Positions 1-11,396 of a stretch of 64,000 nt of DNA are shown here, one piece after another. Location: the NCBI GenBank assembly GCA_900491605.1, contig UESW01004074.1:773244-837243 (forward strand), written 5' to 3'. The notes under the pieces were generated by a model, which saw only the letters and a list, made by a program, of their open reading frames with translations, had not been told where the DNA came from and did no database searches. Both the position numbers and the translations under genes were made by a program. Within the stretch, counting starts at the first letter, position 1. Each line of letters starts with the position of its first letter. This DNA comes from Calamus simplicifolius. Taxonomy: Eukaryota; Streptophyta; Magnoliopsida; Arecales; Arecaceae.

Positions 1-2293
1 CAAGGAAGAAGTTGAGTTCTCCCATCATGCTCATCTCGAATTCTCCCTGCATCAACTTGGCAAATTCTTGACATAGAGAATCGTTAGTAGCACCAAAAAT
101 AATGTCATCAACGTATATTTGTACTACAAGTAAATCTTTATTTTTCTTTTCAAAAACAAAGTTTTATCAACATTTCCTCTTGAAATCATTTTCAATTAAG
201 AATTTACTTAGCCTATCATACCAAGCTCTAGGTGCTTGTTTCAAACCATATAATGCTTTGTGCAATTTAAAAACGTGATTTGAAAATTCGTGATCTTCAA
301 AACCTGGTGGTTGTTCTACATAAACTTCTTCATTTATAAATCCATTTAAAAATGTGCTTTTAACATCCATTTGAAATAAGTTAAAATTCATATGACATGC
401 AAATGCAAGTAATAGCCTAATGGCTTCTAATCTAGCTACTGGTGCAAAGGTTTCATCAAAATCAATACCTTCTTCTTGATTATATCCTTTTGCAACCAAT
501 CTAGCTTTGTTTCTAATTACTATGCCATTTTCATCTAGTTTATTTCTATATATCCATTTTGATCCTATAACTGAATGATTTTTAGGTCTTTCAACTAAAG
601 TCCATACATTATTTCTTGTAAATTGATTTAATTCTTCTTGCATTGCTAACATCCAATTATTATCTTTTTCAGCTTCTTCAATAGTTTTAGGTTCAATTTG
701 TGATACAAATGCAAGATGATTACTAATATTTCTCATATATGATCTAGTTCTTATTCCTTGAGATGGATCACCTATAATCAATTCCTTGGGATGACTATGA
801 GCATATCTCCAGTCTCTTGGAAGATCTATATCATTATGATCAATATTGACATCATCGTCCTTATGTGAATCATCATCTTTAGCTTCTTGTTCATGATCTG
901 AAGATACTTCAATATTAAGTTTTTCAAGATCTTTTTCAATTATGTTTGTATCTTCCTCATCATCAAGCTTTTCAGAACTAGATGCTAAAGACTCATCGAA
1001 AACTATATGAATGGATTCTTCTACTAAGGTTTTCTTGTTAAATACTCTATAAGCTTTACTAGTTGTTGAATATCCTAAAAATATTCCTTCATCAGATTTA
1101 GCATCAAATTTGCCTAAATTATTTTTACCATTATTATGAATAAAACATTTACATCCAAATGCATGAAAGTATTTTATATTGGGTTTTCTTTCATTCCATA
1201 ATTCATAAGGTGTTTTCTTTAATATTGGTCTTATTAGGGCTCGATTTAAGATGTAGCATGCTGTGTTAATAGCTTCCGCCCAAAAGTACTTTGGTAGGTT
1301 ACTTTCGCATAGCATGGTACGGGCCATGTCTTCTAGAGTCCTATTTTTCCTTTCAACTACACCATTTTGCTGTGGAGTCCTAGGGGCTGAAAAATTATGA
1401 TTAATACCATTTTCAGTGCAGAAACTTTCAAATAAGTGATTTTCAAATTCAGTTCCATGATCACTTCTTAGAGATACTATGGTAGTGTTTTTCTCATTTG
1501 TGACTTTCTTGAAGAATTTCAGGAATATCGAGAAAGTCTCATCTTTGTGAGCTAAAAACATTACCCAAGTATATCTAGAATAATCATCTACAATCACTAG
1601 ACCATATTTCTTTCCTCCTAGACTTGTGGTTCTAGTTGGTCCAAAAAGGTCCATGTGAAGTAGCTCTAATGCCCTAGAAGTTGAAACAACATTTTTAGAT
1701 TTGAAAGAACTTCTAGTTTGTTTTCCAAATTGACATGCATCACATATTTTGTTGTTTTCAAAATCTAGTTTAGGTAAGCCTTTAACTAAATCCATTTTAA
1801 TTAATTTTGAAATAAGGTGTGTGCTTGCATGACCTAATCTACGATGCCACAACCAACTAATTTCATTTATATTAGCATTGTCAGCAATTAAGCAATGATC
1901 ACTCAAAGATAATTTTTCTAGATCAACCAAGTAAACATTGCCATGTCTATAACCCGTAAATACAATGCTATTATCAATAGAATTAGTTACAGTGCATGTA
2001 GAAGATTTAAATGAAACATTAAAGTTTTTATCACATAATTGGCTTATACTAATTAGATTATGCTTCAAACCATCAACATAAAGTACATTATCAATAAATG
2101 TAGATGGAGTTATACGAACTTTACCAAGGCCCATAATTTGACCTTTACCATTATCGCCAAACGTAACAACTCCACCTTTCTTTTCTTCCAGGGTGATGAA
2201 TTCATCTTTGTCACCCGTCATATGTCTTGAGCAGCCACTATCAAGGTACCACTTTTTCTTTGATCTTTTGGCTACAAGACATTCCTGCAACAT
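1..2293 (-). pseudogene. Copia pol of SIRE-A: protease, integrase, RT (partial, frameshifted)
   Basis: A 708-residue frame (2293 to 167) carries, in order, an aspartic protease motif DSGCSRHMTG near residue 20, a GAG-pre-integrase HHCC region (HRRLGHAS ... CDACQFGK), and an integrase core with LHMDLFGPT, VDDYSRYTW, SDHGTEFEN and the TPQQNGVVERKNRT block. An acidic linker follows, then the RT start (ARLVAKGYNQ, MDVKSTFLNG, LYGLKQAPRAWYD). The frame breaks just after that, and the RT catalytic segment (YVDD type) continues at about 1-150 in shifted frames. The family normally makes one Gag-Pol polyprotein that copies and integrates the element in cytoplasmic particles and the nucleus. As assembled the polyprotein is interrupted. 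Confidence 0.9.
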
Positions 2294-4016
2294 AATTTAA
2301 ACTTTATGTTTAGGTACCCAAGCTTTCTTGGGTCCTTCATGGTTAGTAGCAATAAAAATTGTTCCTTTCGGAACCCAAATTTTCTTTCTTTTAGTGTTTA
2401 ATTTTTCATTATTACTTATTGTTTTGCACTCAAAAGATTTATGTCCTTTTTGATTACATTTAAAACAAGTAATATTACTTTGGTTAGCTTTTACAAAAAT
2501 ATTTTTCAATGATTTTTGTTTTCTTAATGTGTTATATCCTAAACCTGCTTTGTCAAAAACTGCTTTTTGACTATCTAAATCATATTTAGTTTAGTTGAGC
2601 TTAGAGTAAATTTCTCAACAATGTCTTTATACTTTTTAACATCTTTCTTTAGAGAATCATTTTCATTAGAGATTGATTCTTTTTCTTTAATTAGATTTTC
2701 ATTTTCAGATTTTATCAAATCAATCTTATGAACACAATCATTCTTTTCATTAAGAAGTGTTTCCATTTTATCTTTTAATCTTTAACTACAAGATTTAATT
2801 CATTTTTCTCTTTATTAAATTTGAGTTTTCAGTTTTCAAAGATTTGTGTTTCTTTTTCAAAGCTTTGAAAAATCATCAATTCATTGAATGCTTCAAACAT
2901 TTCATCAAAAGTAAATTCATCATCGGGGGTTTCGGTACTTACCTCTTCGTTGTCGTCCGCCATGAAGCAAACATTTGCAACTTCTTTTTGTTCTTCTTCT
3001 TCGAAGAAGACTCTTCACTATCAGTCCAAGTTGCCATGTAGGCCTTTTTCTTTTTCTTATAGGCCTTCTTAAGTAAAGGACAGTCATATCTAAAATGCCC
3101 TGGCTTTTTACATTCATAACATACTAAGGGCTCTTTCTCTTTGTCCTTGTCCTTTTTCTTATCCTTTTCTTTTTCTCCTTCCATTTTTGATACAAATCTC
3201 TTCTTGTGGAAGGGCCTCCTTCTTTGCATAAATTTCTTGAATTTCCGTGCAAGGAGGGCTGTCTCATCATCATTATCTTCATCATCGCTGCTGCTTATTT
3301 CCTTTCTGCAGCTTTGAGGGCGATGGTCTTCTTCTTTCTTGACTCATCCTCATTGACATGTTGTTTAACTTGAAGCTCATGAGTCATCAGCGAACCAAGA
3401 AGCTCTTCCAATGGTAGGATGTTCAGATCTTTGGCTTCTTGTATGGCTGTCACCTTGGCTTCCCAAGTCCTTGGAAGTGACCTAAGAATTTTGCGAACAA
3501 GCTCAGAGTTAGTATATACTTTTCCAAGACTTTTCAAACCATTCACAATATCAGTGAATCTAGTGAACATGCATGTGATGGTTTCATTTTGTTCCATAGT
3601 AAATAATTCATATTTATGAACCAAAATATTTATCTTTGATTCTTTTACTTGGTTTGTTCCTTCATGTGTTATTTCCAACCTATCCCAAATTTCTTTTGCG
3701 GAATTACATGTTGAGATTCGGTTGAATTCATTAGAGTCTAAGGAACAATACAAAATGTTAATGGCTTTAGCATTTAGTTGTGCCATTCTCCTATCATTAT
3801 CATTCCAATCCCTTTCGGGCTTAGGAACAATAGTGCCATCTATTACGTGTGTGGGTGTACTAGGTCCATTATTATTACTCCCCACAATTCATAGTCAGAA
3901 GCTTGAATGAATATTCTCATTCTAGCTTTCCAATATGAATAGTTGGTTCCATTAAATAAAGGAGGTCTATTCGTAGAATGACCTTCAGCAAAACATGAAC
4001 CACTTTGTGTTGCCAT
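2294..4016 (-). pseudogene. Copia gag of SIRE-A with two CCHC zinc knuckles (frameshifted)
   Basis: The best start is the ATG at 4016-4014, which begins a frame with PPLFNGTNYSYWKARM, typical of plant copia Gag (UBN2 type). The frame shifts near 3885 and continues as a 196-residue Gag core to 3295. A lysine-rich segment follows with a first knuckle, CYECKKPGHFRYDCP, near 3075-3120. A coiled-coil-like Glu/Lys/Asn region lies at 2575-2766, and a second knuckle, CFKCNQKGHKSFEC, is at about 2430-2475. Gag forms the particle and the knuckles bind RNA. At least two frameshifts separate the pieces. SIRE-B has the same order, which confirms this is one gene in several frames. Confidence 0.85.
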
Positions 4017-4064
4017 AAGGATCTTTAGCCCTTGATCGTGAGATCAAATTCTAAATGATCACTT

Positions 4065-4076
4065 GCTCTGATACCA
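4065..4076 (-). other. tRNA-iMet primer binding site of SIRE-A
   Basis: On the minus strand the 12 bases TGGTATCAGAGC follow the LTR end after a short spacer. They match the usual primer site complementary to initiator methionine tRNA in plant copia elements. This fixes the inner LTR boundary at 4079. Confidence 0.9.
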
Positions 4077-4963
4077 ATTGTTGGCCCAGATGGCAACCCA
4101 AGAGGGGGGGGGGGGGGGTGAATTGGGTTCTTAAAAAATTTAAGACTTTTTGAATTGTTTTGAACAAATTTACTCAAGATGTGCAAGTGAGAGAAATTAA
4201 CTTAGAAGCAATGCACAAATAGAAATATAAGAGAGATAGAGTAAGAGACAAATGAGCACGGCAAACACAAGGTTTTATAGTGGTTCGGCGCAACCAGCAC
4301 CTACGTCCACTCCCAAGATTCACTTGGGTTCACACTATAATCTCCCTAGATTACAGCCGAGTTGTTTTACAAGCTCACAACTCAAACTTGTTGTTTTCCC
4401 GGGATCACAACGAACCCAGCCGGTTTTACTCGGGCTCACCAGCACAAAACCCAAACACAAGCTATACCAAGCTTGTACCGAGGTAAGACTACCTCCACTA
4501 GTTCAATTCCCCAGATTGAACTAGACACAATAATAGAAATGTGTTTGTTTAGTTACAATGCTCCTTAATGAGCAGATTAACAAAAGTAAGAATAGAGTTT
4601 AGATAAGCCTGATTTGCAGTTGGTTGGCTTTGAGCTTTTCTTCTTTTCTTCAACTCCTTAGAGGTGTAGAATCGGCCTCAGCACGGATTCTCCACGGAAT
4701 GAGTGTTGGAGTTGATTTGGGCTTTTCCCCTTTTCTTTGAGTGGTGGAAATCACTTGAGATGTACTTGGATTTCTTCTGAAGCTTCCTTGGATAGTAGAG
4801 CTTGAGCACAGATGGAGCTTCCTTTGATTTCACCCTCTTTCTTTCACTCTATTTTGAATCACGGATTTTTTCAGCTAACGCTCTATTTTTTTGATTTTTC
4901 CTTTCTTTTTCTTTGAAATAAATATCTCTCTCTATTGCTCTCTTTGATTTGAAAAAGCTTCTC

Positions 4964-4971
4964 TATTTATA
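4964..4971 (-). promoter_or_regulatory. TATA box of SIRE-A LTR
   Basis: TATAAATA on the minus strand, in the context CTATAAATAG. It lies about 110 bp downstream of the nearest GTCGAC motif in the direction of transcription, so the motif array occupies the U3 enhancer position. Inferred from motif and position only. Confidence 0.55.
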
Positions 4972-5081
4972 GATTCTGCAAGAATATAGCCGTTAGAGAC
5001 AAAGAAAAATAGCCGTTAATCGAAAAACTAACCGTTGGAGCTGAGTTAGCATCCGTAAAAATTTTGCCCAGATTTGCTGGA

Positions 5082-5396
5082 GTCGACTCATGCTTTTCCT
5101 GAGTCAGCTCGAGCTCGTCTTACCAAAAATAGAAATGTTTATAAAGGTTAGGGGTCGACTCACCAAAAGTAAAGTGTCGACTCCTGAAAGTCGGGAGTCG
5201 ACTCATGAAAAGCTGGGGTCGACTCGCGAAGTGCTCAAAAAAACACTCTTCTGGTGTCTGAGCGGAGTCGACTCGCACAGTCAAGGAGTCGGCTCGACAG
5301 AATCAGGGGTTGACTCGATAAATTTGTGGGTCGACTCGAGACAGATGCACATTTCTGTACACTGAGCGGAGTCGACTCTAAAACTCAAGAGTCGGC
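5082..5396 (-). promoter_or_regulatory. Phased GTCGAC/GTCGGC palindrome array in SIRE-A U3
   Basis: Motifs start at 5082, 5103 (variant), 5154, 5175, 5197, 5218, 5267, 5288 (GTCGGC), 5309 (GTTGAC), 5330, 5371 and 5391. Most neighbours are 21 bp apart and the rest roughly 41-51 bp. Many copies are the full palindrome GAGTCGACTC. A spacing of 21 bp equals two turns of B-DNA, so bound proteins would share one face. GCCGAC is the core site of CBF/DREB AP2 factors, and some cereal CBFs accept GTCGAC. A role as stress enhancer is inference. Confidence 0.6.
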
Positions 5397-5761
5397 TCCG
5401 GAACGTATCAAAAATCAGAAACTTTTCTGATTGACATTAAAATCGTTCCAGATTCATTTTAATTCATTGTTTTGACTTGAATTCAATAAAATTGACATTA
5501 AGAATTGATTCAAGAACTATTCCAAAAACTCATTGAATAAAACATGAATTATAAAATTTTTTTTTGAAAGTTTAAACATTGAGCTTAAAGTTACTTTCAA
5601 AATTGATTAAAGTTAAACTTTAACATTCTCATTGATTGTTCAAAATAAATTTATTGCTCATTTAAATAAACTCATTATATCTTTTAACAAACTCAATGGA
5701 TTTTAGTAATCATCAAAATCAAAAGGATTGGGTCATATAATTTTTCAATAATCTTCCAACA

Positions 5762-6922
5762 ATGATCTATTTGCTGACAACGATTAAGAATCGTATATGA
5801 TTTAATTAATCAATTTGATTGATTGAATTATCTCAATTGGGTTAAGTACTAGTGAATAAGATTCAATTTGGTTTAAGTCTATTAGAAGGACTAATCAATT
5901 TCAAATATTGATTAAAAATTAGACTTGATTTGGATTTAAATAGATTCAGGACTAGATAAATTTGATTTGGGCTAGGACCATGATCTATGTAGGTTCAGTC
6001 CAATAAATTCAAATCAGCTTAAACCAAAACCCAAACCCAAACCCCTCGCAAAAGGATCTCACATGATGAGATAACTTGATTAAATTCTCATGTAGAATTT
6101 AATATATTAATTTAATCTTCTCCAAACCGTTTTTGTTGGAATTCTAAGTGTTAGAATTTATGTGAAATTAATGTACCTCTTTGAATTAACCAGCGGTGGA
6201 ATTCTAAGTGTTAGAATTCACAACTCTTTGGTTTTCACCGAATGTTAGAATTAACCAAATGTTCCGTCTCTTTGGTTTTTACCGAACATCGAAATTAACC
6301 AAACGCTGCGTCTCTTTGGTTTTCACCGAATGGCAAAATTCTAAGTATTAGAATTCAATGGGCTAAAGGCTACATTGAGCTTATAGATTAGAGGACATTC
6401 TTCACCAGATCATCGAACAACAACAATATGTTGTGGATTGAAATTCTAAAAGGTTAGAACAAAAATCATAGTGTGATTCTGATGTTAGCAAAAGTTTGGT
6501 AAATCCTGAAAGAAGATTCAAGTGGAAGGATTCAAGATCAGCAAAGTTATTTTTCCGCGAGCTAGCACTTCCAGGAATCCGATCATTTGGGGACTTCGCG
6601 TGGACGATACTAGAGGCCGGACAATTGAACAGCTGCAAAGCACAAAGGATTTACCCATTGTTCTTAAGGTAAGTGATATGATCCCTAGATCTTAAGGCAG
6701 GCTTCAAGATAAGTAGTATGACTTCTCATCTTGAAGATCAAGATATGATCTTGATTATTTTATTTATATGCATAATTTAGATCAAATGATCCTATAGTAT
6801 AAGGCAAAGATATGATCTTGATGCATGTTAGATAGATTAATAGTTAATCTTTAAGTTTCCGCATTGATAATTATTATCAAATTATTAAAATATGCATGCC
6901 TCGGAGGCTGTTTCTCCCTACA
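5762..6922 (+). repeat. 5' LTR of the Angela-like element (3'-terminal part)
   Basis: It aligns base by base with 10343-11396 plus 21251-21401. The first ~900 bp present in the right LTR (9441-10342) are missing here because SIRE-A was inserted at atgat (5762-5766). It ends ...CCCTACA just before the primer site. It holds three copies of a 44-bp unit starting at 6227, 6271 and 6315, and imperfect hairpins with arms GAATTCTAA / TTAGAATTC, for example at 6199-6219. Confidence 0.88.
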
Positions 6923-6924
6923 AA

Positions 6925-6937
6925 TGGTATCAGAGCC
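6925..6937 (+). other. tRNA-iMet primer binding site of the Angela-like element
   Basis: TGGTATCAGAGCC lies two bases after the LTR end. The following bases already belong to integrase (codons for AKELLSLVHTDVCGP), so the primer site is joined directly to pol. Confidence 0.85.
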
Positions 6938-9424
6938 AAAGAGCTATTGAGTCTAGTACATACTGATGTATGTGGACCAATGAGCACTTGTGCCAAAGGT
7001 GGATATTACTACTTCATTACTTTTACAGATGACCTTTCTAGGTTCGGTTATGTCTATCTTATGCGACATAAATATGAGTCGTTTGAAATGTTCAAACTAT
7101 ATCATAAAGAAGTAGAAAAATAAATAAGAAAATGTATTAAGGATCTTTGATCAAATTGAGATGGAGAATGCCTTTCAAATGACTTTGTGACATATCTAAG
7201 GAAGAATGAGATTCTCTCCCAATGGACTCCTCCAGGAACACCGCAGCATAACGGTGTGTCGGAAAGAAGGAATCGAACTCTGTTAGACATGGTTCGGTCC
7301 ATGATGGGTTTTGCAAGCCTGCCAATATCATTTTGGGGATATGCATTAGAATCAGCTTGTCATATTCTCAATAAGATTCTAAGTAAGTCTATTTCTAAAA
7401 CTCCACATGAGATGTGGTATGGACATAAACTAGTTATCACCTATCTGAGAGTCTGGGGGTATCCGACTTATGTGAAACGTGCAAAATCAGATAAACTTGA
7501 ACCCAAATCTGACAAATATTTTTTTATCGGCTATTCAAAAGAAACCAAAGGATATTACTTCTACCATACTGAAGAACAAAAGTTGTTCATTAGTAATAGA
7601 GCAATTTTTCCTGAAAAGGAGTTCCTTAGTGAAGGAACAAATAGCTCTACTATTGAACTTGAGGAAGTTCATCAAGTAGAAGGAACAATACAACCCATTG
7701 AACCCTTAGAATCTGAGTTGATTAGATCAAACTCAAAACCTATTTTAGATGCACCATTAAGGCGATCTGGTAGAGTACCACATCAACTGGACAAATACTT
7801 AGGTTTCTTAGTCCAAAACGATGATCCTATTGAGCTCGATGAGAACAACGAGGATCCGATCACCTATATGGATGTTATACAAAGGACTGACTCTGATAAA
7901 TGGCTTGATGCTATGAAATCCGAACTTGATTCCATGAAGGAAAATAATGTATGAACATTAGTTAACCCATCCAAAGGGATAAAACCCATAGGGTGTAAGT
8001 GGGTTTTCAAGAAGAAAAGAGGCACAGATGGAAAGGTAGAGACCTACAAAGCATATCTGGTTGCCAAGGGGTATCGTCAATATTATGGTATTAACTATGA
8101 TAAAATGTTTTCTCCTGTGGCAATGCTGAAATCCATTCAGATTATGTTAGCTATAGCAGCACACTTAGATTATGATATTTGGCAGATGGATGTTAAAACC
8201 ACTTTTCTAAATGGTAATTTAGAAGAACAGGTGTATATAATACAGCCTGAAGGTTTTATATGTGAAGACGAGTCTAAAGTATGCAGGCTATAGAAGTCCA
8301 TTTATGGACTTAAGCAAGCATCTAGGAGTTGGAACATACAATTTGATAATGTGATCAAATCTTATGGCTTTGTTAAGAATAAAGAAGAACCTTGCATTTA
8401 TAAATGGGCTAACGGTTCCGTTATTGTATTTTTTGTATTATATGTGGATGATATTCTCTTAATCAGGAATGATATCCCTGCATTACAAGGAATAAAGACA
8501 TGGTTATCATTACAATTCTCCATGAAAGATCTAGGAGAAGCCTCCTACATCCTAGGGATGAAGATTTATAGAGATAGATCTAAGAGGATGCTTGGTCTAT
8601 CCCAATCTACGTACATTGACACCGTGCTAAAGAGGTTTAGCATGGAGAATTTCAAGAAAGGTGATCTTTCGACTGGCCATGGAATTCATCTTTCTAAGAA
8701 GGATTGTCCGACAACTATTAATGAAAGAGAACGTATGAGTCGAATTTCATATGCTTTGGCAGTGGGATCGATTATGTACACCATGATATGTACAAGACCA
8801 AACGTGACATACTCACTAGGAGTAGTGAGTAGATACCAATCTGATCCAGGAGAAAAACACTAGCAAGTTGTTAAGATAATCCTTAAGTATTTGAGAAATA
8901 CTAAGGACCAGTGGTTAGTCTATGGAGAATCTGATTTGAAACTTGTTGGATATACTGATTCCAGTTTCTAGTCAAATCATGATGATAGTAAGAGTGTGTC
9001 GGGTTTCATGTTTATCCTGAATGATGGAGTTGTTTGCTGGAAAAGTTCCAAGCAATATACAGTGGCAGATTTAGTGTGCGAGGCAGAGTACATCGCTGCA
9101 TCAGATGCTGCGAAAGAAGCTATGTGGCTGCAAAAATTTATCTCTGAGCTTGGAGTGGCACCTTCCATAGATGGACTAGTCTTGTTGTATAGTGACAGCA
9201 CTGGTACCATAGCTCAGCAAAGGAACCATGAGCACATCAGCACACCAAGCACATACTACGTTGGTTTCAACTTATTCGAGAGATTGTAGACCGAGGTGAC
9301 ATAAATCTTCAGAAGATTAACGGAAAGGAAAACCTAGGTGACCTATTTACTAAAGCACTCAGCATCAAGGAGTTTGACAACTATAAGTTGAAGATGGGTA
9401 TTAGATACTGTAATGAGTGGCTTT
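6938..9424 (+). pseudogene. Angela-like pol remnant: integrase, RT, RNase H; gag and protease deleted
   Basis: The order is integrase core start (HTDVCGPMST, TFTDDLSRFGYVYLMRHK), then after a small gap the TPPGTPQHNGVSERRNRTLLD block at 7187-7954. An RT part follows (MDVKTTFLNGNLEEQVYI at ~8190, YVDDILLI at ~8440), then RNase H (VADLVCEAEYIAASDAAKEA at ~9060) and the C-terminal tail ending near 9424. In-frame stops occur near 7952, 8291, 8861 and 8970, and there are frameshifts between pieces. The family product would copy and integrate the element. This copy lacks the whole 5' half of the gene and cannot do so. Confidence 0.88.
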
Positions 9425-9431
9425 AGGCTAA

Positions 9432-9440
9432 GTGGGAGTT
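9432..9440 (+). other. Polypurine tract of the Angela-like element
   Basis: gtgggagtt immediately precedes the 3' LTR start TGTTGAGAAT at 9441. This is the usual plus-strand primer position in this group. Confidence 0.75.
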
Positions 9441-11396
9441 TGTTGAGAATTGTATCCTTTAGCCAATCATTTGATGATTGGGCTAATGTAAATAGCATAT
9501 AAATTGATATATTAATTAAAGTTATTTGGCAGTTTATTCATTACAAGAACATCTTCTTAATACTCCTGATAGTAATGAAGCCCTCAGGATCTTCTTTCAC
9601 GATAAAGGAGGATTTATCTATGAAGGTCCTTAAAAGAGTTCGCGACCAAATGATATACTATGACAGGGCCATAGTACTATCAATTATAGGATGTTGTATA
9701 TCATATTTTTTGGTTGTCCTCTTAACCAAGGACTGTAGAGATACTGGTATGACATTCAGGTAAAAGTGTAGGAGTATATTTCACCGAACGTGACTCATTT
9801 TCAGATACTTTGCTGTCAAGAGTTAATTCGAGAAGATATAGGTATAAGTATCCTTCAGACATGAAGATCACAACTAGTGACTTGCAAGCAACTCATTGTA
9901 CTTACGTGCCGGACCACTTGTATTTCTAATCTAGCTACGAAAGGTTACTGGGTGCAGTCAAGTACTTGTGGTAGTCAGTTGTGAATCAAGATGGAATTTG
10001 ACCTATCCCGTTAAAAGGAGAAATGCTTGTGTTTCAATTTAGCAAGACCTTGGCCAAGGCACTTCATGTGAATGTCACATGATCACTAAAGTTGAAATCA
10101 CTTTATGGATTTGCTGTTTAGAGTTGACAGGCTCTTAAGCCATTCTTAGCATTTGTGGTCAAAAGGATGAATTATACGGTAACTGTTTCTTAGGGTTCTT
10201 AGAGTTTGCTCAGCAACTCTTCGATCTATCCGGACTTCGGGTTCCATTGCTAGATGGGTACATTGATTAGTATAGAAAGTTATTCCTATGCTATCGGCTT
10301 AGGTTCGAACCTAGAGAGTCACACACATTGAAGTTTCCTAGGATGATCTATTTGCTGATCAACGATTGAGAATCGTATATGATTTAATTAATCAATTTGA
10401 TTGATTGAATTATCTCAATTGGGTTAAGTACAAGTGAATAAGATTCAATTTGGTTTAAGTCTATTAAAAGGACTAATCAATTTCAAATATTGATTTGAAA
10501 TTAGACTTAATTTGGATTTAAATAGATTCAGGACTAGACAAATTTGATTTAGGCTAGGACCATGATCTATGTAGGTTCAGTCCAATAAATTCAAATTAGC
10601 TTAAACCAAAACCCGAACCCAAACCCCTCGCAAAAGGATCTCACATAATGAGATAACTTGATTAAATTCTCATGTAGAATTTAATATATTAATTTAATTT
10701 TCTCCAAACCGTTTCTGTTGGAATTCTAAGTGTTAGAATTCATGTGAAATTAATGTACCTCTTTGAATTAACCAACGATGGAATTCTAAGTGTTAGAATT
10801 CATATCACTTTGGTTTTCACCGAATGTCGGAATTAACCAAACGTTGCATCTCTTTGGTTTTTACCGAACATCGGAATTAACCAAACGTTGCATCTCTTTG
10901 GTTTTTACCGAATGCCAGAATTAACCAAACGCTGCATCTCTTTGGTTTTCACCGAACGACAGAATTCTAAGTGTTAGAATTCAATGGGCTAAAGGCTACA
11001 TTGAGCCTATAAATTAGAGGATATTCTTCACCAGATCATCGAACAACAACGATATGTTGTGGATTGAAATTCTAAAAGGCTAGAACAAAAATTCTGGTGT
11101 GATTCTGGTGTTAGCAAAAGTTTGGTGAATCCTGAAAGAAGATTCAAGGGGGAGGATTCAAGATCAGCAAAGTTGTTTTTCCGCGAGCTAGCACTCTCGG
11201 GAATCTGATCATTCGGGGACTTCGTGTGGACGATACTAGAGGCTGGACAATTGAATGGCTGTAGAGCACAAAGGATTTTCCTATTGTTCTTAAGGTAAGT
11301 GATATGATCCCTAGATCTTAAGGCATGTTTCAAGATAAGTAGTATGACTTCTCATCTTGAAGATCAAGATATGATCTTGATTATTTTATTTATATG
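9441..11396 (+). repeat. 3' LTR of the Angela-like element, first segment (continues 21251-21401)
   Basis: It starts TGTTGAGAAT after the polypurine tract. It is interrupted at 11397 by SIRE-B, which duplicated atatg (11392-11396 and 21246-21250). It has four 44-bp units (starts 10809, 10853, 10897, 10941), against three in the 5' LTR. Three hairpins with 9-bp arms GAATTCTAA / TTAGAATTC and a 3-nt loop lie at 10721-10741, 10781-10801 and 10972-10992. Confidence 0.88.

Larger units (their letters stand above)
1..5761 (-). mobile_element. SIRE/Maximus-like Ty1/copia retrotransposon A (5' part; 3' end off window)
   Basis: Read on the minus strand this gives a long LTR (5761 to 4079), a tRNA primer site, gag with two CCHC knuckles, protease, integrase and the start of reverse transcriptase. 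The rest of RT, RNase H and the 3' LTR lie left of the window. The right boundary is sharp: the LTR starts TGTTGG on the minus strand at 5761, and 5762-5766 (atgat) continues into sequence matching the Angela-like LTR copy near 10343. The element therefore inserted into that LTR. Gag-pol is very similar to SIRE-B. The SIRE/Maximus assignment comes from the long LTR, the double zinc knuckle and the close relation to SIRE-B, which has an extra ORF. Several frameshifts make it defective as assembled. Confidence 0.88.
4079..5761 (-). repeat. 5' LTR of SIRE-A (1683 bp)
   Basis: It begins TGTTGG and ends CCAACA on the minus strand. The inner end abuts the primer site and the outer end abuts Angela LTR sequence. 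A TATA box (TATAAATA, minus strand) lies at 4964-4971. Upstream of it, at 5082-5396, is a run of GTCGAC-type palindromes. A homopolymer of about 13 G occurs near 4105. Parts match the SIRE-B LTR, for example the stretch encoding the transcript region near 4340-4400 and that near 12430-12540, but the LTR is about 330 bp longer. Confidence 0.9.
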
